From the NCBI RefSeq assembly GCF_004564355.1, contig NZ_CP038266.1:3100001-3164000 (forward strand): a stretch of DNA of 64,000 nucleotides. Reading direction: 5' to 3'. The translations under genes were made by a program, and so were the position numbers. Shown here piece after piece: positions 25,805 through 34,601 of this stretch; the first letter of the stretch is position 1; each line of letters opens with the position of its first letter. The notes beneath the pieces are model-generated. The model searched no databases and was not told the origin of the DNA. It worked only from the letters and a program-made list of their open reading frames with translations. This DNA is from Microbacterium wangchenii. Lineage in GTDB: Bacteria > Actinomycetota > Actinomycetes > Actinomycetales > Microbacteriaceae.

Positions 25805-26647
25805 TCACGGAGCCGAGATACGCTCGGGCAGCAGTCCGTACTCCTCGGCGAGGGCGGCGAACGTCCCATCGGCCGTGAGTTGCGCGGCGACCTCGCGCAC
25901 CTTCTCGGTCAGTTCGCTCCCCTTGGGGAGGTACATGCCGAAGGAGGTGTCGGCATCGAAGGCACCCGTGAGCAGCTCGTACTCATCGCCGAGAGTCTCT
26001 GCGGCCTGCATGGCCGCCACGTCGGTCTCGATGACGGCATCGACGCGTCCGTTACGCAACGCCGCCATTGTCTCCGGCATCTCGGGGTAGCTGGAGAGCT
26101 CCATCGCGGACAGCCCGCGGGAGGCGAAGTCAGCGTTCAGCTCCTGCAGGATCTTCTCGTTCGCCGAGGCCGCCTGCACCGCAATGCGCAGTCCAGCGAG
26201 GTCGTCGGAACTCTCGATCTCGAGCCCGCTCGCGACGGCGGCCACCAATGCCGGGCCCGTCTCCAGATAGGGGATGGCGTCGGCCTTCGCCGTGCGCTCC
26301 TCATTGATGTAGAGCCCGGAGCGCATCACGTCGCACCGTTCCGAGACCAGTGCCGGCAGAAGCCCGTCGAACGCCATCTCGTTGAAGGCGACGGGCACGC
26401 CCAGCTCATCGGCGATGGCGGTGATCGAGTCGACATCGAACCCGGTCAGAGTTCCGCCGTCGTTCCAGTACAGCGGAGCGTAGGCGTTCTTCGAGATGCA
26501 GACCGTGAGCGTGTCGCCGTTGACCAGCGACAGCGAAGACGACGACTCCGCGGAGGTGTCCGCTTCCGCAGCGCACCCGGCGAGGGAGAGGACGACGGCG
26601 CTGGCGGCTGCCAGTGAACTGGCGAGTGTGACGGCAGAACGACGCAT
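25805..26647 (-). CDS. Amino-acid-binding lipoprotein, family 3
   Basis: 280 aa. A signal peptide with lipobox LSLAGC (Cys at about 25) is followed by a Ser-rich linker and a family-3 solute-binding domain (TLTVCISKNAYAPLYWNDGGTLTGFDVDSITAIADELGV, with the usual GFDVDL-like motif). It captures a polar amino acid or related cation and passes it to the permease. The ATG at 26647 has GATGAGGAG upstream. It heads the operon, divergent from the MocR-type regulator 113 bp away. Confidence 0.94.
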   Translation of the reverse strand: MRRSAVTLASSLAAASAVVLSLAGCAAEADTSAESSSSLSLVNGDTLTVCISKNAYAPLYWNDGGTLTGFDVDSITAIADELGVPVAFNEMAFDGLLPALVSERCDVMRSGLYINEERTAKADAIPYLETGPALVAAVASGLEIESSDDLAGLRIAVQAASANEKILQELNADFASRGLSAMELSSYPEMPETMAALRNGRVDAVIETDVAAMQAAETLGDEYELLTGAFDADTSFGMYLPKGSELTEKVREVAAQLTADGTFAALAEEYGLLPERISAP

Positions 26648-26731
26648 AGAAGGTGCTCCTCATCGGAAGTGGGGATGTCCCTTCGGGCGGGACTCGTCCA
26701 GCATCCCGGAGATTTGTTTCCGCACTGTGGT

Positions 26732-26753
26732 CGAATATTTCGGCGCAATATCG
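26732..26753. promoter_or_regulatory. Imperfect palindrome between the transporter operon and its MocR-type regulator
   Basis: CGAATATT (26732-26739) and AATATCG (26747-26753) form an A/T-rich inverted repeat in an otherwise GC-rich region. It is close to the GTG of the regulator at 26761, where a leaderless start is possible. Its place between divergent genes fits an operator for the regulator, though no consensus is known to me. Confidence 0.35.
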
Positions 26754-26760
26754 TTAATGC

Positions 26761-28104
26761 GTGAATGATAAAGACGCGCTCGACTTACTGCGCTCACGGA
26801 TGCAGAGATTCGACGCCGACTCGCTCGTCGATGCCGTGCTGCTGACGGCGCGCAGCGGGGATCTGACCGTCGGGGCGCGCCTCCCGACGATCGCCACGCT
26901 CGCGCGATCGCTGGGTTTGTCCAACTCCACCGTCAGCCTGGCGTGGAAGAGCCTCGTGCAGATGGGCGTCATCGAGACCAACCGGCGTGGTGGCACTCAC
27001 GTCGCGCGACCGGTGGCGGCGACCTCTTATCGCGCCCGAGGCCAGACCGACGCACGATTCCGGTACCGTCTGGCGGCCGGGTACCCGGACCCCGCGCTCC
27101 AACCGGATTTGCGCCGGATCCTGCACCAGGTGGCCGACCGCGCGGAGTTTCCGGGCTACCCCGGCAAGGACGACATCAGCCCCGGCTTGCGGGAGGCCCT
27201 CCTCAGACGGCTCGGGTACGAACCGGAGGCGCTGCTCCTGGACACCGAGGTGATCGGTGCGCTGCCGCGCGTCCTGCAGGCGGTGAGTCACCGCGGCGCG
27301 TCGATCGGTGTGAGCAACCCGGAGTTCCCGCTGTATCCCGCCATCATCCGTCAGCTCGGCATGAACCCCGCAGCGGTGACATTCACCGGCCGGTACGACG
27401 AGGTCGACCTGGAGCGGGTGTTGCGCTCAGGGGCGCGGGCGGTGCTCGTGCAGACCCGCGTGCATAATCCGACGGGCCGTCGCGTGCCGACGGAGAATCT
27501 CGCCGCGATCGCGGAGTTGCTGCGCAAGTTCGACGCCACGGCTATCGAAATAGACCACCACGGCGCACTGGAGCCGGAGAGCGATGTACGGCTGGCGTCT
27601 CTCGCCCCTGAACGCGTCGTCGCGCTGCTCTCGTTCGCCAAGGAGATCCATCCCGACGTCCGCGTCGCCGCGATCGCGGGGCCGCGGGCGGTGCTCGAGC
27701 GCGTATCGGCCTGGCGAGCGGGCGGGGAATGGGTGAGCTCGATCAACCGGGCGGTCCTGGAGGCATGCTTGTCCGATCCGGAGGTGGCGACCATCGTCGC
27801 TCACGCGCGCGACGAGTACGCCCGGCGCCGGATGCTGTTCCGCGACCGGTTCGCGTCAGCCGGCCTCACCATCGCCTCGGATGCGGGGATCAACCTGTGG
27901 ATCCCCGTGCGCGACGAGAAGGAAGCCCTCCTACATTTGGCCGTGGACGGAATCGCCGCCGCACGCGGCTCGGCATTCGCGATCGGCCGCGCCATGACCA
28001 CGCCGCACCTGCACGCCTCCCTCGGCACCATGGGGGCCGACAGCGACTTCCTGAGCGAACGCTTCCTGCGCGCCGCGCTGGCCACGCCGAGTTCGGTCTA
28101 CTGA
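26761..28104 (+). CDS. MocR/GabR-type regulator (GntR helix-turn-helix plus aminotransferase domain)
   Basis: 447 aa. Residues about 15-80 form a GntR winged helix (VGARLPTIATLARSLGLSNSTVSLAWKSLVQMGVIETNRRGGTHV). The remainder is a fold-type-I aminotransferase-like domain with the Asp-type region VQTRVHNPTGRRVP (the canonical NPTG) and a candidate PLP Lys in LLSFAKEIHPDVRVAAIAGP. Such regulators sense PLP plus an amino compound. It is divergent from the amino-acid transporter operon and the obvious candidate to control it. The GTG at 26761 lacks a ribosome site and may be leaderless. Confidence 0.88.
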   Translation: MNDKDALDLLRSRMQRFDADSLVDAVLLTARSGDLTVGARLPTIATLARSLGLSNSTVSLAWKSLVQMGVIETNRRGGTHVARPVAATSYRARGQTDARFRYRLAAGYPDPALQPDLRRILHQVADRAEFPGYPGKDDISPGLREALLRRLGYEPEALLLDTEVIGALPRVLQAVSHRGASIGVSNPEFPLYPAIIRQLGMNPAAVTFTGRYDEVDLERVLRSGARAVLVQTRVHNPTGRRVPTENLAAIAELLRKFDATAIEIDHHGALEPESDVRLASLAPERVVALLSFAKEIHPDVRVAAIAGPRAVLERVSAWRAGGEWVSSINRAVLEACLSDPEVATIVAHARDEYARRRMLFRDRFASAGLTIASDAGINLWIPVRDEKEALLHLAVDGIAAARGSAFAIGRAMTTPHLHASLGTMGADSDFLSERFLRAALATPSSVY

Positions 28105-28167
28105 ACCTCGCTCAGCAATGGCGCGCGCCGCGCACACCTCTCCTCCCCAGCGCACCGCCCTGCGGAG

Positions 28168-28176
28168 TTATCCACA
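28168..28176 (+). promoter_or_regulatory. Perfect DnaA box TTATCCACA upstream of the DUF222-HNH gene
   Basis: An exact consensus DnaA box, 65 bp before the ATG at 28241. A single box with no neighbours does not make an origin. It may bring the nuclease gene under DnaA control or simply be chance. Confidence 0.5.
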
Positions 28177-28240
28177 GAAATAGCGCCTGACCTGGGGTGA
28201 AGACCATCCGGATGTCGGTGGCCCCTGCGAGAATCGCCTC

Positions 28241-29677
28241 ATGTTCGACAGCGATCGCACCGCCCTCACGACCTCCCTCCGCGCAGGTCTGCAGGCGATG
28301 GTCGACGGGCTGGATGCTGCGGCCGCATCCGATGACGAGCTCCTGCGGCACGTGGCCGACGTGGAAGCCCTCGGCCGACTACTGGACGCGGCCCGCGTGA
28401 CGCTCGCCGGAGAGGTCGCGCACCGCAGTCGAACCGACCTGGGCAGCGAGCGGCTGACGGTTACCCGCGGTTGCCGCACCCCCGGGGAGCTCCTCGAACG
28501 CGTCACGCTCGTTTCGGGTTCGACCGCACGGGCACGCATACGCGCCGCGACGCCGCTCCGAGCTCGCGTCGCGCTCACCGGCGAGCCGCTGCCGCCGGCG
28601 TTCCCCGTGGTCGCCGGCGCCGTGGCGTCAGGTGCACTCGGGGTGGATGCCGCCTCCGCGATCGTGACAGCGCTCGCCTCGATCCGCGAGCGCGGCGCCG
28701 CGTGTGAGGCGGACGCGTTCGCAGCGGCGGAGCAGGCGCTCGTCGATGCCGCCACGGGAGAAGGCGACGCACTGCCCGCGGGTGCGGATGAGGTCGCGAT
28801 CATGGCCAACACGTGGGCGCTCTTCCTCGACCCGGATGGGGCACTCCCCGACGGGGAACGTGCGATGAAGGCGCGCGGGCTGACGCTCGGGCGGGAGAGG
28901 GCGGGCGTCGTCGGCGTGCAGGGCGCACTGCTTCCCGACGTCGCCGCCGAGTTGCAGCGGTTGCTCGACGCCTTCCTCAACCCGAAGGCGCCGGGCGCTC
29001 CCGGCCCGCGCTTCGCGGACGAAGCGGAAACCGATGAGAGCGGCGAGGATGTGCCGGCCGACCCGCGCACGACCACCCAGCGCCGGCACGACGCGTTCGC
29101 AGGTGTCCTCTCCGTCGCCGCCGGCATGGACGGCATCCCCAGCCTCGGCGGATCGGCCCCGACGCTCGTGGTCACCGTCGGCGCGGATCAACTCGATCAG
29201 GCGTCAGGAGTGGCCTTCGTCCCTCCCACCGGCCCCGGCGACACCGGAGCGGTACCCGCTTCCGTTGCCCGGCATGCCGGCTGCGCCGGACAGATCCAGC
29301 GGATCGTCTTCGATCCCGCGGGGCGGATCGTCGATCTCGGCACCCCGCAGCGTCTCTACACCGCACATCAGCGCCGCGCGATCGCCACGAGGGACGGCGA
29401 ATGCATCATCCCGGGGTGCCACGTCCCCGCCGCCTGGTGCGAAGTGCACCATGTGCAGGAAGCCGCCCGTGGCGGCCCCACCCACACCGACAACGGTGTG
29501 CTCTTGTGCTGGTTCCACCACCGCACGATCGAGACGAGCGGGTGGGAGATCCGCATGGTCCGTGGGGCGCCGTGGCTCCGGGCCCCGGGATGGCTCGATT
29601 CCGCGCGACGATGGCGACCCGCCACAGGTTCGGTCCACCGCCGGCACGACGCGCTCCTCCAGGCCGCGCCGCCGTGA
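28241..29677 (+). CDS. DUF222/13E12-repeat protein with C-terminal HNH nuclease domain
   Basis: 478 aa. The N-terminal two thirds is the helical DUF222 (13E12 repeat family) domain: LAGEVAHRSRTDLGSERLTVTRGCRTPGELLERVT and further. The C-terminal HNH part is ATRDGECIIPGCHVPAAWCEVHHVQEAARGGPTHTDNGVLLCWFHHRTI, with the Cys pair that binds structural zinc and the HH and N/H catalytic residues present. The family occurs in many copies in actinobacterial genomes; its biological role is not established. The nuclease motif is intact here. Confidence 0.9.
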   Translation: MFDSDRTALTTSLRAGLQAMVDGLDAAAASDDELLRHVADVEALGRLLDAARVTLAGEVAHRSRTDLGSERLTVTRGCRTPGELLERVTLVSGSTARARIRAATPLRARVALTGEPLPPAFPVVAGAVASGALGVDAASAIVTALASIRERGAACEADAFAAAEQALVDAATGEGDALPAGADEVAIMANTWALFLDPDGALPDGERAMKARGLTLGRERAGVVGVQGALLPDVAAELQRLLDAFLNPKAPGAPGPRFADEAETDESGEDVPADPRTTTQRRHDAFAGVLSVAAGMDGIPSLGGSAPTLVVTVGADQLDQASGVAFVPPTGPGDTGAVPASVARHAGCAGQIQRIVFDPAGRIVDLGTPQRLYTAHQRRAIATRDGECIIPGCHVPAAWCEVHHVQEAARGGPTHTDNGVLLCWFHHRTIETSGWEIRMVRGAPWLRAPGWLDSARRWRPATGSVHRRHDALLQAAPP

Positions 29678-29688
29678 GCGGCCCCGGG

Positions 29689-31521
29689 TCAGACGCCGCC
29701 GCCGCCTCCGCCTCCCCCGCCCCCGCCGGCGGAACCACCACCGGTCGACCCGCCCGACGTGGACGACGACGACGTCGCACTCGCCGAGAGCGAGCCGATC
29801 CCCGACGCGAACGCCCCGGCGTTGAAGCCCGCAGCGCCCACGTACCACCCCGGCGTCCCGGTGGACTCGTACAGCACCCCGAGCCGCTCCGACCACTGCT
29901 TCTCCTGCCCGAACACCACGGCGTACGGCAGCAGGGACTCGTAGATGCGGAGCATCTGCCGCGGGTCGCTGGCGTCCACGGCGATGCGCTCGGCACCGCC
30001 CGGAGACTGCAGCATCCGGATGCGGTCCGCCTCCGCCCAGTCGATGAACACCTTCAGCCCCGCCAGATGGTCGCGTGTGTCCGCGCCCAGCGGCGTGAGC
30101 GGCTTGTGGGCCAGCAGACCGATTCCGAAGACCATCACCAAGGCGCTGACGATCAACAGCACGATGGGCAGGAGCGGGGTGACGCTCCCCGCCAGCGCGA
30201 GCACGCCGAAGACAGCCGACACCGCCATCCCCGCGAGCATCAGCACCCCCGGCCACATGCGGGGCCCCAGCGGCACCTCCCGGCGCAGACCCCGCCGCAC
30301 GAGCTCCTTCCCCGCGTCGGCCAGGATCGCCCGAGCCGCGGTCGAGAGCCTGGTGTCCTGCCGCCCGAACGTGAAGACCGCGCCGGGTGCGGCGTCTTCG
30401 CCGAACAGGCCCTTCAGCAGCATCCGCCCGTCCCCGTCGGCGCGTTCAGGATCGACCAGGTGCGCCTCCAGCTGCACGCCCCCGAAGCGGCGCCGCTCAC
30501 CCTCGACGATGCGGATGCTGCCCACCACGGCCTGCTCGAGCACCTCGGCGGGGATCGCCTTCGTCGTCTTCCCCAGCAGCACGGCGCTCTCGAGGGCGTC
30601 CACGGCCGCGGGGGGAGTGAATTCCGCGACGATCGTCGGACGACCCTCGGCATCGGAGAGCAGGCGGACCCTGACCACGATCGCCCACGCCAGCGCGGCC
30701 AGGACGATCAGCACGCCCACGAGCTGGAGCCAGCCCCACGGCGAAGCGAAGAACGACGGGTTGAAGGGCGTGAACGTGCCCGAGGCGAAACCGACCGCCA
30801 CCGTCAGCGTCTCGTGCGCGCCGAGGCCCGTCGCCTCCGCGCGGACGGTGACGGCGCCGTCCGGGGCCTTCTCGCTCGCGATCGGGCACTCGGCCGTCGA
30901 ATCGCGCGCGCCGGCATAACAGGCCTCCGAGCCGGTCAGCTCTGCGGCGAGCGCCTCATCCACGTGCAGGGCGGCGGTGACGCGATCGAACGGCTGCTCC
31001 CAGTCCAGTCCGTTGACGTTCCAGTAGAACTCGTCGGCGTCGGTGTCGTCGAAGAAGCGCACGACGTTGCGCATCGTGTAGGTGAAGACGTACGTCTGCT
31101 CCCCGTGCACGTAATCGTCGGCCCGCGAGGTGACCAACAGGTACCCGTCGTCGCTCTCGGTCTCGACCTCGCGGGGATTCCCGTCGGCGTCGGTGACGGA
31201 GATCAGATCGACCTCCAGCGGCGCGCCGAGATACTTCTCGGGCAGCAGCCGCTGCATCCCGCGGTTCTGATCCGCGTCGGGGAACTCCGCCACGAACGTC
31301 TCCACCACCCGCAGCTCGCTGGCCCCGTCCTCGGCGCGGGTGAGGGTGTAGTCGGCGTCCATGCTCGCGAACGTGAAGTCGTTGACGTCGGCGCGCACCA
31401 CGGATGCAGCGGCGCCCGGCACGGTGGACGCACCCGACGCAGCCGGCGCGACGACGACCCCCGCACCCACCGAGGCGAGGGCGATCACCAGGGCTGCCAG
31501 GGTGCGTCGCATCCACTTCAT
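29689..31521 (-). CDS. DUF2207 membrane protein with glycine-rich tail
   Basis: 610 aa. A signal peptide (residues 1 to about 30, RTLAALVIALASVGAGVVVAPAAS) leads to an extracellular DUF2207 beta-rich domain (FTFASMDADYTLTRAEDGASELRVVETFVAEFPDADQNRGMQR). A membrane helix is at about 260-285 (LQLVGVLIVLAALAWAIVV), then a cytoplasmic part and two more helices (about 410-455). The last 27 residues are Ser/Gly, ending in a run of Gly before the final Val. Proteins of this family are widespread in actinobacteria with unknown function. It converges on the HNH gene with an 11-bp gap. Confidence 0.87.
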   Translation of the reverse strand: MKWMRRTLAALVIALASVGAGVVVAPAASGASTVPGAAASVVRADVNDFTFASMDADYTLTRAEDGASELRVVETFVAEFPDADQNRGMQRLLPEKYLGAPLEVDLISVTDADGNPREVETESDDGYLLVTSRADDYVHGEQTYVFTYTMRNVVRFFDDTDADEFYWNVNGLDWEQPFDRVTAALHVDEALAAELTGSEACYAGARDSTAECPIASEKAPDGAVTVRAEATGLGAHETLTVAVGFASGTFTPFNPSFFASPWGWLQLVGVLIVLAALAWAIVVRVRLLSDAEGRPTIVAEFTPPAAVDALESAVLLGKTTKAIPAEVLEQAVVGSIRIVEGERRRFGGVQLEAHLVDPERADGDGRMLLKGLFGEDAAPGAVFTFGRQDTRLSTAARAILADAGKELVRRGLRREVPLGPRMWPGVLMLAGMAVSAVFGVLALAGSVTPLLPIVLLIVSALVMVFGIGLLAHKPLTPLGADTRDHLAGLKVFIDWAEADRIRMLQSPGGAERIAVDASDPRQMLRIYESLLPYAVVFGQEKQWSERLGVLYESTGTPGWYVGAAGFNAGAFASGIGSLSASATSSSSTSGGSTGGGSAGGGGGGGGGGGV

Positions 31522-31552
31522 GCCGCTCAGCCTATGCGGCGCCCGTGCGCCT

Positions 31553-31558
31553 TACTCT
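31553..31558 (+). promoter_or_regulatory. -10 box TACTCT for leaderless marR
   Basis: A TANNNT -10 hexamer ends seven bases before the ATG at 31566, so transcription would start at or next to the start codon. The MarR gene has no ribosome binding site upstream, consistent with a leaderless mRNA. Confidence 0.5.
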
Positions 31559-31565
31559 TGTCGGT

Positions 31566-32012
31566 ATGACCGACCGCCACCTCGCCGTCGATGCGTGGGA
31601 GAGCCTGTTCCGTGCGCAGCACGAGGTCTTCGAGCAGCTCAGGGTCGACTTCACCGAGACGGATCTGTCGCAGGCGGAGTACGACGTTCTGCTGACCGTC
31701 ACGCGTGCGCCGGAGATGACGGCGCGTCTGCGCGACGTCACGGCGAACATGCTCATCAGCCAGCCGAGCGTCTCGCGGCTGGTCGACCGGATGGTCGCGC
31801 GCGGCCTGATCAGCAAGTGCCCCGATCCCGACGACGGCCGGGGCGCACTGGTCCGCGCCACCGAGGCCGGGGCGGCGGCGTTCCGCCGCCTGGCGTCCGA
31901 GCATGCCGCCAACATCGCCGAGCAGATGTCGTGCCTCAGCGACGACGAACTGGCGCTGCTTCGCGATCTCACCGCCAAGCTGCGCCGGCCGAAGCCCGTC
32001 ACCGACTGCTGA
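31566..32012 (+). CDS. MarR-family transcriptional regulator
   Basis: 148 aa. The winged helix spans about residues 35-105 (LSQAEYDVLLTVTRAPEMTARLRDVTANMLISQPSVSRLVDRMVARGLISKCPDPDDGRGALVRATEAG), with dimerisation helices at both ends. The signal and targets are unknown. It is divergent from the DUF2207 gene (45 bp between the start codons), which is one possible target, and convergent with nagB. Confidence 0.88.
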   Translation: MTDRHLAVDAWESLFRAQHEVFEQLRVDFTETDLSQAEYDVLLTVTRAPEMTARLRDVTANMLISQPSVSRLVDRMVARGLISKCPDPDDGRGALVRATEAGAAAFRRLASEHAANIAEQMSCLSDDELALLRDLTAKLRRPKPVTDC

Positions 32013-32047
32013 CCGGCCCTGTCACCGGCGGTTGCACACCCGGAGGG

Positions 32048-32875
32048 CTACAAGCGGATCCGATCATCCGCATGCGCGCCGATCATCCGGTCGACCCGCT
32101 CGTCATCATGGTCCCGCATCCGCACGTCCGGAAGGAGGTCGGCCTCGGAGATGCCGGAGGCGGCTGCCGGGTCGACCAAGACTGTCACCGCCGGATGACG
32201 GTGCAGTGCGGTGACCGGCAGCTCCGGATCGGCCGGGCGGCTCACCAGGCCCGCGATCGCATCCGCCTTCGCGGCGCCGGTCGCGATCAGCAGAAGGCGT
32301 CGGGCGCGGAGGATGGTCCCGATGCCCTGCGTCATCGCCGCCCGGGGCACCGCGTCCACACGGCCGCCGAAGAAGCGTGCATTGTCCTGCCGTGTCCGAT
32401 CGGTGAGCCGTGTGACGTGCGTTCCTCGGGCCAGAGTCGCCCCCGGCTCGTTGAAGGCGATGTGTCCATTGGTTCCCACGCCGAGGAGTTGGAGGTCAAC
32501 GCCGCCCGCTGCCGCGATGGCTTCGTCATATCTCTCGCCCGCCGCCGCAAGGTCGCGGGCATCGACATCGGGGGCGTGCACGCGATCCCGCGGAATGCCC
32601 AGCGGATCGGTCACCGTGCGGCGGATGACCGCGGCGTATCGCTCCGGATGCCCCTGGGGAAGCCCGACGTACTCGTCGAGCAGGAAGACCCGGCACGCAC
32701 GGTAGGCACCAGGGAAGGCGGCGTGGCGGTTGACGAGCTCGGCGTAGACCTGATCGGGCGACGACCCCGTGGCGAGCCCGAGCACGCGCGCGCCGCCTCC
32801 GACGACCTCGTCGAAGCGGTTCGCCGCCTCCGCACCGATCGCCCTGGGGTCGGGCATCACGTGCACCTCGATCAT
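32048..32875 (-). CDS. nagB: Glucosamine-6-phosphate deaminase
   Basis: 275 aa. The family motifs are present: GLATGSSPDQVYAELV for phosphate binding, LDEYVGLP with the catalytic Asp, and GVGTNGHIAFNEPG with the catalytic His and Glu. It converts glucosamine-6-phosphate to fructose-6-phosphate and ammonia in the cytoplasm. The ATG at 32875 overlaps the upstream permease stop (ATGA). It is the last gene of the PfkB-kinase/ABC operon. No nagA deacetylase accompanies it, which hints that the imported sugar delivers glucosamine directly or that NagA is elsewhere. Confidence 0.93.
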   Translation of the reverse strand: MIEVHVMPDPRAIGAEAANRFDEVVGGGARVLGLATGSSPDQVYAELVNRHAAFPGAYRACRVFLLDEYVGLPQGHPERYAAVIRRTVTDPLGIPRDRVHAPDVDARDLAAAGERYDEAIAAAGGVDLQLLGVGTNGHIAFNEPGATLARGTHVTRLTDRTRQDNARFFGGRVDAVPRAAMTQGIGTILRARRLLLIATGAAKADAIAGLVSRPADPELPVTALHRHPAVTVLVDPAAASGISEADLLPDVRMRDHDDERVDRMIGAHADDRIRL

Positions 32876-33690
32876 TCGCGCACCGCTCCCTGGAGCATGC
32901 CTTTGATGAAGTACCGCTGCAGGAAGATGTACAGCGCGACGACGGGAAGGGCGACCATCACGGCGCCGGCGGCGAGCAGGGCGGTTCCCTGGGTGTACTG
33001 GCCCTGGAAGAAGGCCAGCCCCAACGGGGCGGTGCGCACGCTGCCGTTGGGCGACATCACGAGCGGGACGAGGAACTCGTTCCAGGTCCACATGAACACC
33101 AGCAGCACGAGCGTGAGGATCGCCGGGCGCCCGATCGGGACGAGGATCTGCCACAGGATCCGGAACGAACTCGCGCCATCGAGCTGGGCCGCCTCGATCA
33201 TGGCGCGATTGGTCGTGCGGAAGTAGGTGCGCATCCAGTACGTGCCGAACGCGATCGACATCGCGATCTGCGGGAACGCCACGCCCCAGACGGTGTTGGT
33301 CAGCCCGATCGTGCGCAGATCGAAGTACAGCGGAACGATGATCGCCTCCGTCGGCACCATGATGCCCAGGAGGAACACGTAGAAGATGACATCGGCGAAG
33401 CGGAACCTCATCGTCCCCAGCGCGTACCCGGCGAGGATGGAGGCGGTCACGGCGACGATCACGACGACAACGGCCACGACGACCGAGGTGGCCATGTACT
33501 GGCCGAACCGGCCGACTTCCCACGCCTCGGCGAAGTTCTCCCAGTGGAACAGCCGGCCTTCGCGTGCGACCGACGCGCTCTCGGGGCCGAGCGCCAGCGA
33601 GAGGATCACGCCGACCGGTCCCAGGATCACCAGAGCGAACACGATGAGGATGACATAGTTCGCGGTCCTCTCCACCGCCGAGGTCTTCAC
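32872..33690 (-). CDS. ABC sugar permease, MalG/CUT1 type (amino-sugar cassette)
   Basis: 272 aa with six predicted membrane segments and the EAA loop EAAQLDGASSFRILWQILVPIGRP. It starts at a GTG at 33690 that overlaps the stop of the partner permease (GTGA). Its C-terminus, LQRYFIKGMLQGAVRE, matches the usual CUT1 ending. No ATPase gene is in the operon, so it probably uses a shared ATPase. Confidence 0.94.
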   Translation of the reverse strand: MKTSAVERTANYVILIVFALVILGPVGVILSLALGPESASVAREGRLFHWENFAEAWEVGRFGQYMATSVVVAVVVVIVAVTASILAGYALGTMRFRFADVIFYVFLLGIMVPTEAIIVPLYFDLRTIGLTNTVWGVAFPQIAMSIAFGTYWMRTYFRTTNRAMIEAAQLDGASSFRILWQILVPIGRPAILTLVLLVFMWTWNEFLVPLVMSPNGSVRTAPLGLAFFQGQYTQGTALLAAGAVMVALPVVALYIFLQRYFIKGMLQGAVRE

Positions 33691-34601
33691 TTCTTGTCCC
33701 CGATCCTGTTCACGACGAAGTTGATGGCGAAGACGACGATGGTCAGCGCGACACCCACGGCCGTCGCCGCGCCCACTTCACCGAGTTGGAACGCGCGCCG
33801 ATAAACCTCGTAGCTGGGCACTGTCGTGGAGGTGCCCGGTCCTCCGCTGGTGGTGACATAGATGAGATCGAAGGTCTTGAGCGCCGCCACGATCGTGAGC
33901 GTGAGGGCCACGGTGATCTCGCCCCGCACCGAGGGAAGCGTGATGGCGAAGAACTCCTGGAACGGACCCGCCCCGTCGATGCGCGCGGACTCGTACAGTT
34001 CCGGCGGGATGCGGCTCATTCCTGCCATGAGCAGCACAGTGACCAGCCCGAGGCTGACCCAGCTGCCGATGAGCCCGACCGCGGGGAGCGTGAAGGTGTA
34101 GTCGCCGAGCCACGGGCGGGCGAGATCGCCCAGGCCGATCGCGCGCAGGAACCCGTTCAGAGGGCCGTCCGGCGCGTAGATCTGCCGCCAGGTGACGGCG
34201 ACGACGACCATCGCGATGACCTGGGGAAGGAAGATGATGGTCCGGAAGAAGCCGAGACCGCGCACCTGCGCCCGTGTCAGTAGCGCCGCCAGCAGCAGCC
34301 CGATGGCCAGCGGAAGCACAGCGTAGAAGAAGATGAGCACGAATGCGTGCAGGAACGCCTCACGCAGCTGCTCGTCCTGGACGAGCGCGATGTAATTGCC
34401 GAAGCCGACGAAGGTGGACTGCCCGAGTCCGTCCCACTCGAAGAAGGAGAACTGCGCGGCCCGGCCGAGCGGGAATAACAGGAAAGCCCCGTACAGCAGC
34501 GCAGCCGGTGCCAGATAGGCGAGGGGAACCCACGCCGCGCGTGACCGACCGGAGCGCCTCGAGGCCCTCCGGTCGGTCACGCCGACGACTGGGTCACTCA
34601 T
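33687..34601 (-). CDS. ABC sugar permease, MalF/CUT1 type (amino-sugar cassette)
   Basis: 304 aa. A basic N-terminus precedes TM1 (WVPLAYLAPAALLYGAFLLFPLGR). The EAA loop is ESARIDGAGPFQEFFAITLP; the Ala-to-Ser change at its start is mild. The stretch DLIYVTTSGGPGTSTTVPSYEVYRRAF is typical of this subunit. It overlaps the binding-protein gene by 8 bp, so expression is tightly coupled. Confidence 0.94.
   Translation of the reverse strand: MSDPVVGVTDRRASRRSGRSRAAWVPLAYLAPAALLYGAFLLFPLGRAAQFSFFEWDGLGQSTFVGFGNYIALVQDEQLREAFLHAFVLIFFYAVLPLAIGLLLAALLTRAQVRGLGFFRTIIFLPQVIAMVVVAVTWRQIYAPDGPLNGFLRAIGLGDLARPWLGDYTFTLPAVGLIGSWVSLGLVTVLLMAGMSRIPPELYESARIDGAGPFQEFFAITLPSVRGEITVALTLTIVAALKTFDLIYVTTSGGPGTSTTVPSYEVYRRAFQLGEVGAATAVGVALTIVVFAINFVVNRIGDKK

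Noticed and set aside
28168..28176. Replication origin based on the DnaA box
   Set aside because: Only one box, no AT-rich unwinding region, and no dnaA, dnaN or parAB genes nearby.
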